Source: Bacillota bacterium (GTDB taxonomy: Bacteria; Bacillota_I; Bacilli_A; RF39; UBA660). From it: a DNA stretch of 42,416 nucleotides. The position numbers and the translations under genes are program-made. Below, piece by piece: positions 8,379 through 16,558 of this stretch. The stretch is from assembly GCA_015059425.1 (NCBI GenBank), contig SVAM01000011.1:1-42416 (forward strand). The letters run 5' to 3'. Under the pieces are notes generated by a model. The model was not told the origin of the DNA. It saw only the letters and a list, made by a program, of their open reading frames with translations, and made no database searches. How positions within the stretch are numbered: position 1 is the first letter of the stretch; each line of letters begins with the position of its first letter.

Positions 8379-11300
8379 ATGATGATAAGCCCAGAGGGAT
8401 ATAGAAAAGAACTTGAAAATTTAACACCAGAAGAATTATACGAGAGAAAAAAAGGACTTGAAAAATTTATAAATGATTATGAAAATAATAATCTTCCGCA
8501 ACAGGATTATTTAGTTAAGCCATCTCCACAAACAAGATATGGATTATATAAGGAATATTTAAATGAAGTAATAGATGAAATTGGTATGAGAAGACATCAA
8601 TCAGAATTGAACGGCGTTAAAGTGTCAAAATCGCAATGTGCGGATTGTAAAAATTATCTAGGAGATATAAATTGTAAAATATATGGTGAAATAGCTTCTG
8701 ACATTTTAGGAAATAAAAAAACTTGTCCCGAAAGAAAAGATGGTATTGTAGAAGATGAAAATAGTTTTGAATTTTTAAACAAAAAAATAGAAAAATTAAC
8801 AAAAGAATTAGCAGAAGCTTATAGAAATAACGATCAAGAACAAATAACTAAACTACAAGATAAAATTAAGGAAGCTACTGATAAACAATTAAAAAAAGAT
8901 GTAGATAAATTAGTTAAGGAAGATATAAAAAAAGAAAAAGAATATATAAAACAAAATCTAGATAAAGAAAAAATAAAAGAACAACAAAAAGTTATAGACG
9001 AAATTAACAAAAGAATTGTAGCATATTTAGTAGAAAATTGGACTATGTCAACACCAGAGTTCAAAGCATTAAAGCAAGAATTAAGAGTAGCAATTTCTAG
9101 AATGGAATGTTATAAAAATGCAATATATGATGAAAAAGAAATTGAAAGATTTTATAATGAGGGTATCTTATTAGAAGAAGAAATTTTAGGAAAAGCTTCT
9201 TATATAAATAGAGAAAATTTATTAAATAAATTAGGATATTTATATAATTATAAAGAAAAAAGAAACAATTATTTAACAGAAAAAGATTTTATTCTTGATG
9301 AATTAAAAACAATAAAAAATGAATTAATGTCTAATGACGGTATAGAAATACCTTATACCCCATGCGTAAGAGCACAACATTGTATTAATGAATTTATATA
9401 TTATTTAGAACGAAATCAAGCTAACGATTGTCTTATGGATATATATGAAGTTATAGAATCAGATAAAAATACGATTTACAACGATCATTTTAATAAAGAT
9501 TATAAATATTCAACTTATATTGGAAATGAAGAAAAATCAATTATATTAAATATGGTTAATAGATTGGAAGCTCATTTAAATAATTCTAACAATCAATATT
9601 CAACTGAAAAACTATTTGAAAAAGCTAAATCAGATTTTAATATTTTTGTAGAAAATGAATATGGAAATAATAAATCTTTATCATTACCTTTACCTGTATC
9701 ACATAATAAGTTAAAATCACTAATATTATTATCAGCAGTAGAAGAAAATGCGGAAATATATAATTGTGGATATGTTCTTATTGATACAATTTCAGGAAAT
9801 ATAGAATATGAATTACAACCGGAACATCTTCTTTCAAATGATCCAAATTTAAATTTATTAAACTTTATACCTAAAAAAGAAATATTAATCAATAGTAAAG
9901 AAGAATATGATAGTTTATATAGCAAATACTTTAAATTATTAGACGATTTAATTTTAATGTATTATAGTAAAAAAGAATACATATCAAAAACAGATAAAAT
10001 AGAAGAATTTTTAAATATTTATAGAAATATAGTCTCTGAATCAGAACAAATTGAATATTCGCTAAATAATGAATTTTTATCTTGGTGTTTAATTTCAGTA
10101 CCAAGACAAGAAATTAAAAAACTTAATTTTGAAAAATCAACAGCTATTATTAGAGAAACATATCTTGATGAGAACGGACACGAACGTGATAGAGAAAGAA
10201 CTATTGAAGTGCCTAATTTCTCAAATAATAATTTAATTGATAAAATAGATAATAAATTAAAAGAAATTAATCCTAATTACGAAGTACCCGCACCATTAGA
10301 TATGGATAACTATAATAAAGATGAAAAGCATAATGTTAATGAATTGATAGAAAAAATAGATAAGAAAATAGAAAAAATCAATAATGAAATTGCCATAGAA
10401 ATTAGTAATGAAATAAAAAAATTACCTGATAATTCAGAATTTAATTTTCAACAATTTATGAAAAATTATGATATTACTGACAAAGAAAAATTTTCAATTT
10501 CTAATTTAATAATAGATTATTGTAAAAATAATAATATAGTTATAGTGGAAAAAATGACTGATGCTGATCTAGGGCTACCTTGGAATATTCCTAGAATTAA
10601 AAAAGATAATAAAAATAATAAAGAACTTACTGATATTATAGATGAAAAATTACAAGAATTTGATGATAATACCGCAAATAATTTGAAAAAATATTTATTA
10701 GAAATTACAGAAGCAATTATTAATCTACCAAATGATGTTGAAACAACAATTTCTCAAATAATAAATTATAAACCAGAAATAAATTTTGTAGATCCTTTAA
10801 CACAAGGAATTATATATAATAAAGTTAATGAAATATGCAAAGAAATTAAAATTAATATACAATCAACTTATGATAAATTTGGAGGTTTAGCGTTTCATTA
10901 TACATTTATCAAAATGAAAGAAAATGAAATTTATGTAAAACCAAAACCACAGCAAGTTGATGTTGTAGATAATATAAGCACTATAAATACTAATAAAACT
11001 ACTGATGATAATACACCAGAAATTTATTTTTACGAATTTGTCCCATACAAGCAAATTGGGCCAATTATGTTGAATATTGAGGATAATAAAGATTATACAA
11101 GCGAGAGCGCTCCATATTTAGCCAATACAAGAAAAAATTTTGTAATGTGTAGACCAATAGGATTAGATAATCCTTATGTTCTAAAAAGAAAACTTGAAGA
11201 TCATAAAATCTACATCAAATACAATAATAATGAAATAAAAATCACTTGTTATTTTCAAAAATTTATTGAAGATTTAAAAGTAATTTGTGATGATTTAGTT

Positions 11301-11507
11301 ATAAACGAATCATATTCAGATAACAAAAAACATTTTTATGCTTATTCTGAAAAATTAGGTATTACATTTAGCGGTATAGAAGAATTTAATCAGCTTTTAA
11401 TACACTATTTATGCTTTTATGGAAAAGATACATTTATTAAAGAATTAAATACATATAAAGATTTAACTATAAATAACAAAAAAACCAATCAAGAAGAACA
11501 AAATTAA
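8379..11507 (+). CDS. Large unknown helical protein with a four-Cys site
   Basis: 1042 residues, last gene of the operon, preceded by AAGGAG; starting Met may be either of two adjacent ATG codons. The N-terminus has a helical segment (residues 1-75), then a cysteine cluster at C87, C90, C99 and C116 that could bind zinc. A Lys/Glu-rich coiled coil follows (~125-205), then several helical stretches. Short motifs DKIDNKLKEI, EKIDKKIEKI and DIIDEKLQEF in the middle look like divergent repeats. The last 130 residues seem more globular (EIYFYEFVPYKQIGPIM, FVMCRPIGLDNPYVL). No catalytic motif recognised; no membrane segment. Confidence 0.5.
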   Translation: MMISPEGYRKELENLTPEELYERKKGLEKFINDYENNNLPQQDYLVKPSPQTRYGLYKEYLNEVIDEIGMRRHQSELNGVKVSKSQCADCKNYLGDINCKIYGEIASDILGNKKTCPERKDGIVEDENSFEFLNKKIEKLTKELAEAYRNNDQEQITKLQDKIKEATDKQLKKDVDKLVKEDIKKEKEYIKQNLDKEKIKEQQKVIDEINKRIVAYLVENWTMSTPEFKALKQELRVAISRMECYKNAIYDEKEIERFYNEGILLEEEILGKASYINRENLLNKLGYLYNYKEKRNNYLTEKDFILDELKTIKNELMSNDGIEIPYTPCVRAQHCINEFIYYLERNQANDCLMDIYEVIESDKNTIYNDHFNKDYKYSTYIGNEEKSIILNMVNRLEAHLNNSNNQYSTEKLFEKAKSDFNIFVENEYGNNKSLSLPLPVSHNKLKSLILLSAVEENAEIYNCGYVLIDTISGNIEYELQPEHLLSNDPNLNLLNFIPKKEILINSKEEYDSLYSKYFKLLDDLILMYYSKKEYISKTDKIEEFLNIYRNIVSESEQIEYSLNNEFLSWCLISVPRQEIKKLNFEKSTAIIRETYLDENGHERDRERTIEVPNFSNNNLIDKIDNKLKEINPNYEVPAPLDMDNYNKDEKHNVNELIEKIDKKIEKINNEIAIEISNEIKKLPDNSEFNFQQFMKNYDITDKEKFSISNLIIDYCKNNNIVIVEKMTDADLGLPWNIPRIKKDNKNNKELTDIIDEKLQEFDDNTANNLKKYLLEITEAIINLPNDVETTISQIINYKPEINFVDPLTQGIIYNKVNEICKEIKINIQSTYDKFGGLAFHYTFIKMKENEIYVKPKPQQVDVVDNISTINTNKTTDDNTPEIYFYEFVPYKQIGPIMLNIEDNKDYTSESAPYLANTRKNFVMCRPIGLDNPYVLKRKLEDHKIYIKYNNNEIKITCYFQKFIEDLKVICDDLVINESYSDNKKHFYAYSEKLGITFSGIEEFNQLLIHYLCFYGKDTFIKELNTYKDLTINNKKTNQEEQN

Positions 11508-11534
11508 AAATAACCTAATATGGTTATTTTTTTT
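11507..11534 (+). terminator. Intrinsic terminator of the accessory operon
   Basis: A 9-bp stem AAAATAACC/GGTTATTTT with a 6-nt loop, followed by T8. It begins at the stop codon of the 1042-residue gene and faces the end of the minus-strand collagen-like gene. Confidence 0.85.
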
Positions 11535-11546
11535 ATAAGGAATTAT

Positions 11547-12020
11547 TTAGCTTGAATCTATGATTATACTATTTGAAGATTTAAACAATCGTTCAGTAGG
11601 TCCAGTAGGTCCTTGGGGAATTGTTAAGTTAAGAACAAAGTTAGGCGCTGTACCAGTTATTGATGCAGTAGCTTCAGTTCCAGGGTCTCCTGTTGTAACA
11701 GTTCCAATAGTTAAGGTAGGAGTTTCTGCATCTACTCCAGCAGGTCCAGTAGCTCCAATCGGTCCAGTAGCCCCAGTAGGTCCAGTAGCACCAGTAGGAC
11801 CCGTAGCCCCAATAGCACCGACTTCACCTTGAATACCTTGTAATCCTTGAGGTCCAGTAGGACCAGTTGGCCCAGTAGGCCCAGTAGGTCCAGTTGGCCC
11901 TCCAGCAGGTCCAGTAGGTCCGGTTGCACCTGTAGGCCCGTAACAACAACATCCTCTGTTAGGATGTTCTTTATTGTAACAATCAATAATTTGTTGTGCT
12001 CTTCTTAAATTACTATCCAT
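11547..12020 (-). CDS. Collagen-like Gly-Pro-Thr repeat protein (BclA-like), short
   Basis: 157 residues. The N-terminus [20 protein letters not shown] and a CCC cluster are followed by collagen-type Gly-X-Y triplets dominated by GPT/GAT, an interruption ([18 protein letters not shown]) and a short tail ending in [10 protein letters not shown]. Such proteins form triple helices on spore or cell surfaces and are usually glycosylated on Thr. The GAAAGGAGT site before the ATG is strong. Most relatives I know have a longer globular C-terminal domain; here translation stops soon after the last GPT, so the gene may be C-terminally truncated beside the accessory block. Codons are GC-richer than in neighbours, as the repeats require. 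Confidence 0.8.
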   Translation of the reverse strand: MDSNLRRAQQIIDCYNKEHPNRGCCCYGPTGATGPTGPAGGPTGPTGPTGPTGPTGPQGLQGIQGEVGAIGATGPTGATGPTGATGPIGATGPAGVDAETPTLTIGTVTTGDPGTEATASITGTAPNFVLNLTIPQGPTGPTERLFKSSNSIIIDSS

Positions 12021-12040
12021 TTTTTACTCCTTTCAATAAC

Positions 12041-12080
12041 TAGTATATGATGTGAAAAAAAGTCTGATGATGTGAAAAGA
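12041..12080. promoter_or_regulatory. Divergent intergenic region with a 20-bp-spaced direct repeat and minus-strand -10
   Basis: GATGTGAAAA occurs at 12049-12058 and 12069-12078, two copies exactly 20 bp apart, i.e. two helical turns, as expected for an operator. On the minus strand CATATACTA (12049-12041) fits both a SigA -10 (TATACT) and the CATAnnnTA -10 of mother-cell sporulation sigma factors, placing the start about 15 nt before the collagen-like ATG. No convincing -35 was found. Confidence 0.4.
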
Positions 12081-12138
12081 CTAGAAATAGAGTTCTAATA
12101 AAAAATTATAAAAGATATAATTTTATGAGGGTGAAATA

Positions 12139-13224
12139 ATGAGTAAATATAAAGTTTGTGTATATGCAATATGTAAAAATGAAAGTAAATTTATAGAGCG
12201 TTGGGTTAATTCAATGAAGGAAGCAGATGCAATATATGTTTTAGATACTGGTTCTACAGATAACAGTGTAGAATTACTTAAAAGTTTAGGTGTAAATGTA
12301 AGTGTAGAAGAAATAAAACCATGGAGATTTGATGTTGCTAGAAATAAATCTTTGAATTTAGTACCACTTGATACAGACATATGTGTATGTACTGATATAG
12401 ATGAAGTTTTTGAGGCTGGATGGAGAGAAAAATTAGAAAGTATTTGGAATGAAAATGTTAGTAAAGTAAAATATAATTATAATTGGAGTTTTGATAAATA
12501 CGGAAACCCAGCAACTACTTTTTTTATAGAAAAAATTCATAAAAGAAAAGGGTATAAATGGATACATCCAGTACATGAGGTATTAAATGTAATGGAAAAT
12601 GAGATTTCTGTTTTAGTTCCAGAAATAACAGTTAATCATTACCCTGATAGTGAAAAATCAAGAAGTAGTTATTTGCCACTTTTGGAACTCAGTGTTCAAG
12701 AAGAACCTTTAGACGATAGAAATATGCATTATTTAGGAAGAGAGTATATGTATTATGGAAAGTATAATGAATGTATAGATACTCTTATAAAACATTTAGA
12801 ATTACCAACTGCTAAATGGGATGCTGAAAGGTGTGCATCAATGAGGTTTATTTCTCGTTCATATATAAATCTAGGTAGAAAAAAAGAAGCTGAAATGTGG
12901 CTTAAATTAGCAATAAAAGAAGCTTCATATTTAAGAGAAAGTTATGTGGAATTAGCTGGGTTTTATAAAGATAATGAAAGATATGAAGAGGCTTATGAAT
13001 TATTAAAACAAGCATTTTTAATAAAAGAAAAAGCACCAATTTATATAAATGAAGCTTTTGCTTGGAATGAATATATTTACGAATTAATGGGAATAGTTTG
13101 TTATAATTTGAAATTATATCCTGAGAGTTTGATGTATATGGAGCAAGCGTTAGAAATAGCACCAGATAATGAAGAAATAAAAAATAATTATATTTTAATT
13201 AATAATCAATTAAATAATAAGTAA
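12139..13224 (+). CDS. Family 2 glycosyltransferase with C-terminal TPR-like repeats
   Basis: 361 residues. The N-terminal ~230 residues are a GT-A domain: AICKNESKFIERWVNS, VLDTGSTDNS (nucleotide-binding strand) and TDICVCTDIDEVFEAGW with the metal-binding acidic motif, then WIHPVHEVL. The C-terminal ~130 residues are tetratricopeptide-like helices (YINLGRKKEAEMWLKLAI, ELAGFYKDNERYEEAYEL, LKLYPESLMYMEQALEIAPD). No membrane segment. GAGGGTG precedes the ATG. Divergent from the collagen-like gene, which makes that Thr-rich protein a plausible acceptor; glycosyltransferases often neighbour collagen-like genes. Donor sugar unknown. Confidence 0.85.
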   Translation: MSKYKVCVYAICKNESKFIERWVNSMKEADAIYVLDTGSTDNSVELLKSLGVNVSVEEIKPWRFDVARNKSLNLVPLDTDICVCTDIDEVFEAGWREKLESIWNENVSKVKYNYNWSFDKYGNPATTFFIEKIHKRKGYKWIHPVHEVLNVMENEISVLVPEITVNHYPDSEKSRSSYLPLLELSVQEEPLDDRNMHYLGREYMYYGKYNECIDTLIKHLELPTAKWDAERCASMRFISRSYINLGRKKEAEMWLKLAIKEASYLRESYVELAGFYKDNERYEEAYELLKQAFLIKEKAPIYINEAFAWNEYIYELMGIVCYNLKLYPESLMYMEQALEIAPDNEEIKNNYILINNQLNNK

Positions 13225-13301
13225 ATTAGTTTAAAAAGTATTTATTTTAATTAAAAATTATTGTAAAATTGTATTATATAAGGAAGTTAGGAGTTGGATT
13301 T

Positions 13302-14735
13302 ATGTATTGCGATAAATGTGGTACTAAAAATAAAAAAAATTCTAAATTTTGTGAATCATGTGGAAATAAGCTAAAATTAAACAATAAAAATACTAATTTT
13401 GTAGATAATTTTAAAATGATTCCTAAGAATAAAAAAATAGGCATGGGTATTGCTATAATAATTATAATATTAGCTATAGGAATACTAAGTATACTTTTAA
13501 ATAACCCGCTAAAAATAGTTGAAGATAAACTAGGAGAATACTATGAAAATTATAGTGAAAATAGTAAAAATGAATTAGTGGATATTGGCATAATTTTAAA
13601 AAATAATAAAAATGATAAAAAATTATTAGAAAATATAAAAAATAATACACACAAAGAAATAAAAAAATGGACTAAGAATTTTAATACAGATTATAAAAAT
13701 CAAAATAAATTAAATGAAGCTTATACAAAATTAGTAAATGCATTAGAAGATATATATGATTATTTTGATGGTTTAGAATATATGTTGGATTATGATTTAT
13801 ATACAGAATTATTAAAAGAAGCTAAAGAGTTGTATAACTCTAAAAAATATTATTTAACTGGTAAAGAATATGAAAAGAAAAGTGATGAATACTATGCTTA
13901 TTATAATTATCAGAAAGTTATAGAAGGTGATAGTTATTATAATAAAGCTCAAGAATACGTTAATAATTATTTAAAAGATAAATTAAAGAATTATAAGGAA
14001 AAAGCTGATGAATATATTAAGGATATAGATAAATTAACTACTGATGCAGCATTAGAAGCTTATATATCACATTTAGATTATATTATTTATAATAGTATAA
14101 CTGATAATGCTGATTTAAGTGTAACAGATGATTATAAAAGAATGTATGAAAATGCAATTAATAAAGTTATGTATTATACTAAGAAGTTAGTAGATGAGTT
14201 AGAAGAAAAAAATGAATTTGATGAAGCTATATCAGCCGTAAAGAAATCTTTGGATTGTTTACCAGAAGATATTGATGATTATAAAGAATTAGAAAAATTA
14301 AAAAAAGAATTAGAAAATAAGTTACCGGATAGTTTAATTTCTAAAGATAAAGAATATTTTACTGGCGGAATAAAAGAAATAAATTATAAGAAAGAAATAA
14401 ATGATGTAGAGTATGATGGCACTCTAGGTTTTGTATCTGAAGGAGATACTGTCGGTGTCACATATAAGTTAAATAAAGATTATAAAAAATTTAAAACTTC
14501 TATAGTTCTAAGTAAAGATTGGGATACTAATATAAGTGGTTATTTTGTTATTAAAGGTGATAATAAAGAATTATATAAATCTCCAAATATTAGTTTAAAT
14601 AGTAGTTTTGAAAGGAATATTGAATTAGATGTTTTGGGTATAGATGATTTGAAAATTGAATTTATAACTATAAGTGAATCTAATGAGTTACCTTATTTTT
14701 ATATTTATTTAGTTGAGCCATATTTATATAAATAA
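13302..14735 (+). CDS. Zinc-ribbon, single-pass membrane protein with a large extracytoplasmic region
   Basis: 477 residues from the ATG at 13302 (GGAG site 13291-13294); an in-frame TTG upstream at 13269 has no ribosome binding site. Starts with MYCDKCG...FCESCG, a four-cysteine zinc ribbon, then a transmembrane segment (MGIAIIIIILAIGILSILL, ~46-64). Outside follow ~280 residues of charged helices (Tyr/Lys/Glu-rich, TPR-like rhythm) and a C-terminal beta-rich domain (~365-477) with GYFVIKGDNKELYKSP, reminiscent of NPCBM-like carbohydrate-binding folds. Function unknown; surface sensing or cell-envelope role is inference. Confidence 0.65.
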   Translation: MYCDKCGTKNKKNSKFCESCGNKLKLNNKNTNFVDNFKMIPKNKKIGMGIAIIIIILAIGILSILLNNPLKIVEDKLGEYYENYSENSKNELVDIGIILKNNKNDKKLLENIKNNTHKEIKKWTKNFNTDYKNQNKLNEAYTKLVNALEDIYDYFDGLEYMLDYDLYTELLKEAKELYNSKKYYLTGKEYEKKSDEYYAYYNYQKVIEGDSYYNKAQEYVNNYLKDKLKNYKEKADEYIKDIDKLTTDAALEAYISHLDYIIYNSITDNADLSVTDDYKRMYENAINKVMYYTKKLVDELEEKNEFDEAISAVKKSLDCLPEDIDDYKELEKLKKELENKLPDSLISKDKEYFTGGIKEINYKKEINDVEYDGTLGFVSEGDTVGVTYKLNKDYKKFKTSIVLSKDWDTNISGYFVIKGDNKELYKSPNISLNSSFERNIELDVLGIDDLKIEFITISESNELPYFYIYLVEPYLYK

Positions 14736-14755
14736 AGAAAAGGAGTGTGAGTAAA

Positions 14756-15613
14756 ATGGCTGAAGAAAAGAAAACAGTAAAAAAAACAACAACCAAAAAG
14801 AAAGAGGTATTAGAAGAAATTAAAGTAGAAAAAAAATTCTGTACTAAATGTGGTAAAGAATTAAATTTTGATGAAGAATGTACATGTGATACTAAAAGTG
14901 TTAATGTAAATATTGATTTTAATGAAATACTTTATGTATTAAAAGGATTTTTTAATAAAATAATTAATATGTATAAAAAACCTGCTTCTACATTAAAAGA
15001 AGAAACTAATAACAGTAGTTTAAAATATGCATTAATAATGTTAGCTGTAATTGCCATTACTTATGGTTTATACTTAATGGGTGGATTTAGTTCTATATTA
15101 TCTTCATTATATGATTTTACAGGAATTGGTGTTAATGAATTTTTAGATATTCCGTATTTCAAAATATTTATATACATGACTTTAATATACTTTTTAGTTT
15201 CATTTATACCTATTGGAATTACCTATTTATTTGCTAGATTAACTGGTAATAAAGAACTTGATTTTAAAAAGTCTATAATTTTATATGCTTATAGCAATGC
15301 TCCAGTTATATTCTCTAACTTATTAATGTTAGTATTAACTTTAGTTAACTTGCTTTCTTGGGTTGGTACGATTATTGGATGTGTTGTAAGTGTATTCTGT
15401 TTCTTTAATTATATTTTAGGTTTCTTAGAGTTCGTTAAAGTTGAAGAAGATAAAAAAGCTTATTCTTTAACAGCTGTTATTATTTCTTGGATTGTTTCAA
15501 CTGTTCTTATAATTGCATTGTTAGGCGGAAGTTTTATTAAAGATGTTACTGCAGATTTCGGAATTAAAGATACTAATGGTTATAATGACATATACAATTC
15601 ATTTAATTGGTAA
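14756..15613 (+). CDS. Zinc-ribbon multi-pass membrane protein (Yip1-like)
   Basis: 285 residues from the ATG at 14756 (AGGAG at 14741-14745); an in-frame GTG at 14747 is only 1 nt from that site and is rejected. Lys-rich N-terminus, then FCTKCGKEL...ECTCD, a small zinc ribbon (~residues 28-42), then about five hydrophobic helices between residues ~90 and 270 with loops such as FARLTGNKELDFKKS. The arrangement (zinc ribbon followed by a Yip1/DUF-type membrane domain) is common in Bacillota. Just 20 nt after the preceding zinc-ribbon membrane protein, so probably one operon. Function unknown. Confidence 0.65.
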   Translation: MAEEKKTVKKTTTKKKEVLEEIKVEKKFCTKCGKELNFDEECTCDTKSVNVNIDFNEILYVLKGFFNKIINMYKKPASTLKEETNNSSLKYALIMLAVIAITYGLYLMGGFSSILSSLYDFTGIGVNEFLDIPYFKIFIYMTLIYFLVSFIPIGITYLFARLTGNKELDFKKSIILYAYSNAPVIFSNLLMLVLTLVNLLSWVGTIIGCVVSVFCFFNYILGFLEFVKVEEDKKAYSLTAVIISWIVSTVLIIALLGGSFIKDVTADFGIKDTNGYNDIYNSFNW

Positions 15614-15641
15614 AAAAATAAAAAAACATAAGTTAAGTATA

Positions 15642-15670
15642 TTGTATATTTGAAAATGTTGTGTTAAAAT
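15642..15670 (+). promoter_or_regulatory. Promoter of a small RNA candidate
   Basis: TTGTAT (15642-15647), 17-bp spacer, TAAAAT (15665-15670) with a TG extension. Start predicted near 15677. Confidence 0.6.
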
Positions 15671-15676
15671 ATAGAA

Positions 15677-15740
15677 GTAGATATAATTAATATCTACTTT
15701 TCCATACCAGGCTATGTTTATTTATTAAACATAGTTTTTT
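15677..15740 (+). ncRNA. Candidate ~64-nt small RNA: 5' hairpin plus terminator
   Basis: Downstream of a good promoter come a perfect 10-bp hairpin (AAGTAGATAT/ATATCTACTT, 5-nt loop, 15675-15699), a 12-nt unpaired linker around CCATACCAGG, and a terminator (CTATGTTT/AAACATAG, 7-nt loop, then T6). No reading frame of any size. The ZIP gene downstream has its own TATAAT at 15767-15772, so this is more likely an independent RNA than a leader, although an attenuator for the metal transporter is not excluded. I recognise no known RNA class. Compare the unit at 25101-25176. Confidence 0.5.
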
Positions 15741-15793
15741 CATTTGCTTAATATAGAAAATAAGGTTATAATTATAATGGAGTGTGTTTATAA

Positions 15794-16546
15794 ATGGATA
15801 AAACATATGGAATTGTATTAACTATCATAGCAGGTTTGTTTTTTCTGTTAGGCGGGTTAATATCTTTAAAAACAAAAGATAAAGATAAATTAAATAGATT
15901 TAGTGTATCTTTAGCATTTATTATAATGTTAAATTTAATAATAGTTGATTTATTACCAGAAATAATAGAAAGTTTAGAAAATTATAAAATGATTTCTAAA
16001 ATAGGAATTATAATATTATTTATAATATTAGGAATTTTATTATTAAAAATATTAGATTTTTTTATACCAGACCATCATCATGACCATCATGATAATGAAA
16101 AAAATATAGAAGAACATAATTCACATAGAAAACATATTGGTATTTTAACTTTATTTAGTTTAGTTTTACATAATGTTATTGAAGGATTTGCAATATTTGG
16201 TTTAGCTATTAATGATTTAAAAGCAGGGTTATTAATATGCTTGTCAGTAGCGCTGCATAATATACCTTTAGGTACTCATATTTTTAGTTCTATTGATATT
16301 AAGAAAAATAAGTTGTTAGTAGTTATATTAACATTATCAAGTTTATTTGGAGGATTATTATTCTTAATTATTGGTGATGTAAGCTCATTAATATTGAGTA
16401 TTATTTTATGTATAACATTAGGCATGATAATATATATAGCTTTTCTAGAACTATTACCAGAAATAATTAATAATAAATCTAAGAAAGAAACAAAATTAGG
16501 ATTATTAATAGGTATTATTATAGCAATATTATCAATATTTGTATAA
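15794..16546 (+). CDS. ZIP family divalent metal transporter
   Basis: 250 residues, about eight hydrophobic helices. Diagnostic ZIP motifs: a His-rich cytoplasmic loop (DHHHDHHD, ~97-104), HNVIEGFAIF in helix IV and HNIPLGTHIF in helix V, which form the transport site, and LELLPEI near the end. It imports zinc, iron or manganese across the membrane (ZupT/ZIP group). The HNIPLG core with a following His rather than Glu is a small deviation. GGAGTG precedes the ATG, with TATAAT at 15767-15772. The next gene starts 12 nt after its stop, so 15794-18536 may be one operon. Confidence 0.9.
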   Translation: MDKTYGIVLTIIAGLFFLLGGLISLKTKDKDKLNRFSVSLAFIIMLNLIIVDLLPEIIESLENYKMISKIGIIILFIILGILLLKILDFFIPDHHHDHHDNEKNIEEHNSHRKHIGILTLFSLVLHNVIEGFAIFGLAINDLKAGLLICLSVALHNIPLGTHIFSSIDIKKNKLLVVILTLSSLFGGLLFLIIGDVSSLILSIILCITLGMIIYIAFLELLPEIINNKSKKETKLGLLIGIIIAILSIFV

Positions 16547-16558
16547 GGAAGTGAAAAT

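Noticed and set aside
1-11546. Prophage or integrative element boundaries around the accessory block
   Set aside because: No integrase, transposase, tRNA gene, structural phage gene or flanking direct repeat could be found.
11560-11832. Plus-strand frame of about 90 codons over the collagen-like gene
   Set aside because: It is the mirror of Gly-Pro-Thr repeat codons, lacks a ribosome binding site and is explained by the minus-strand gene.
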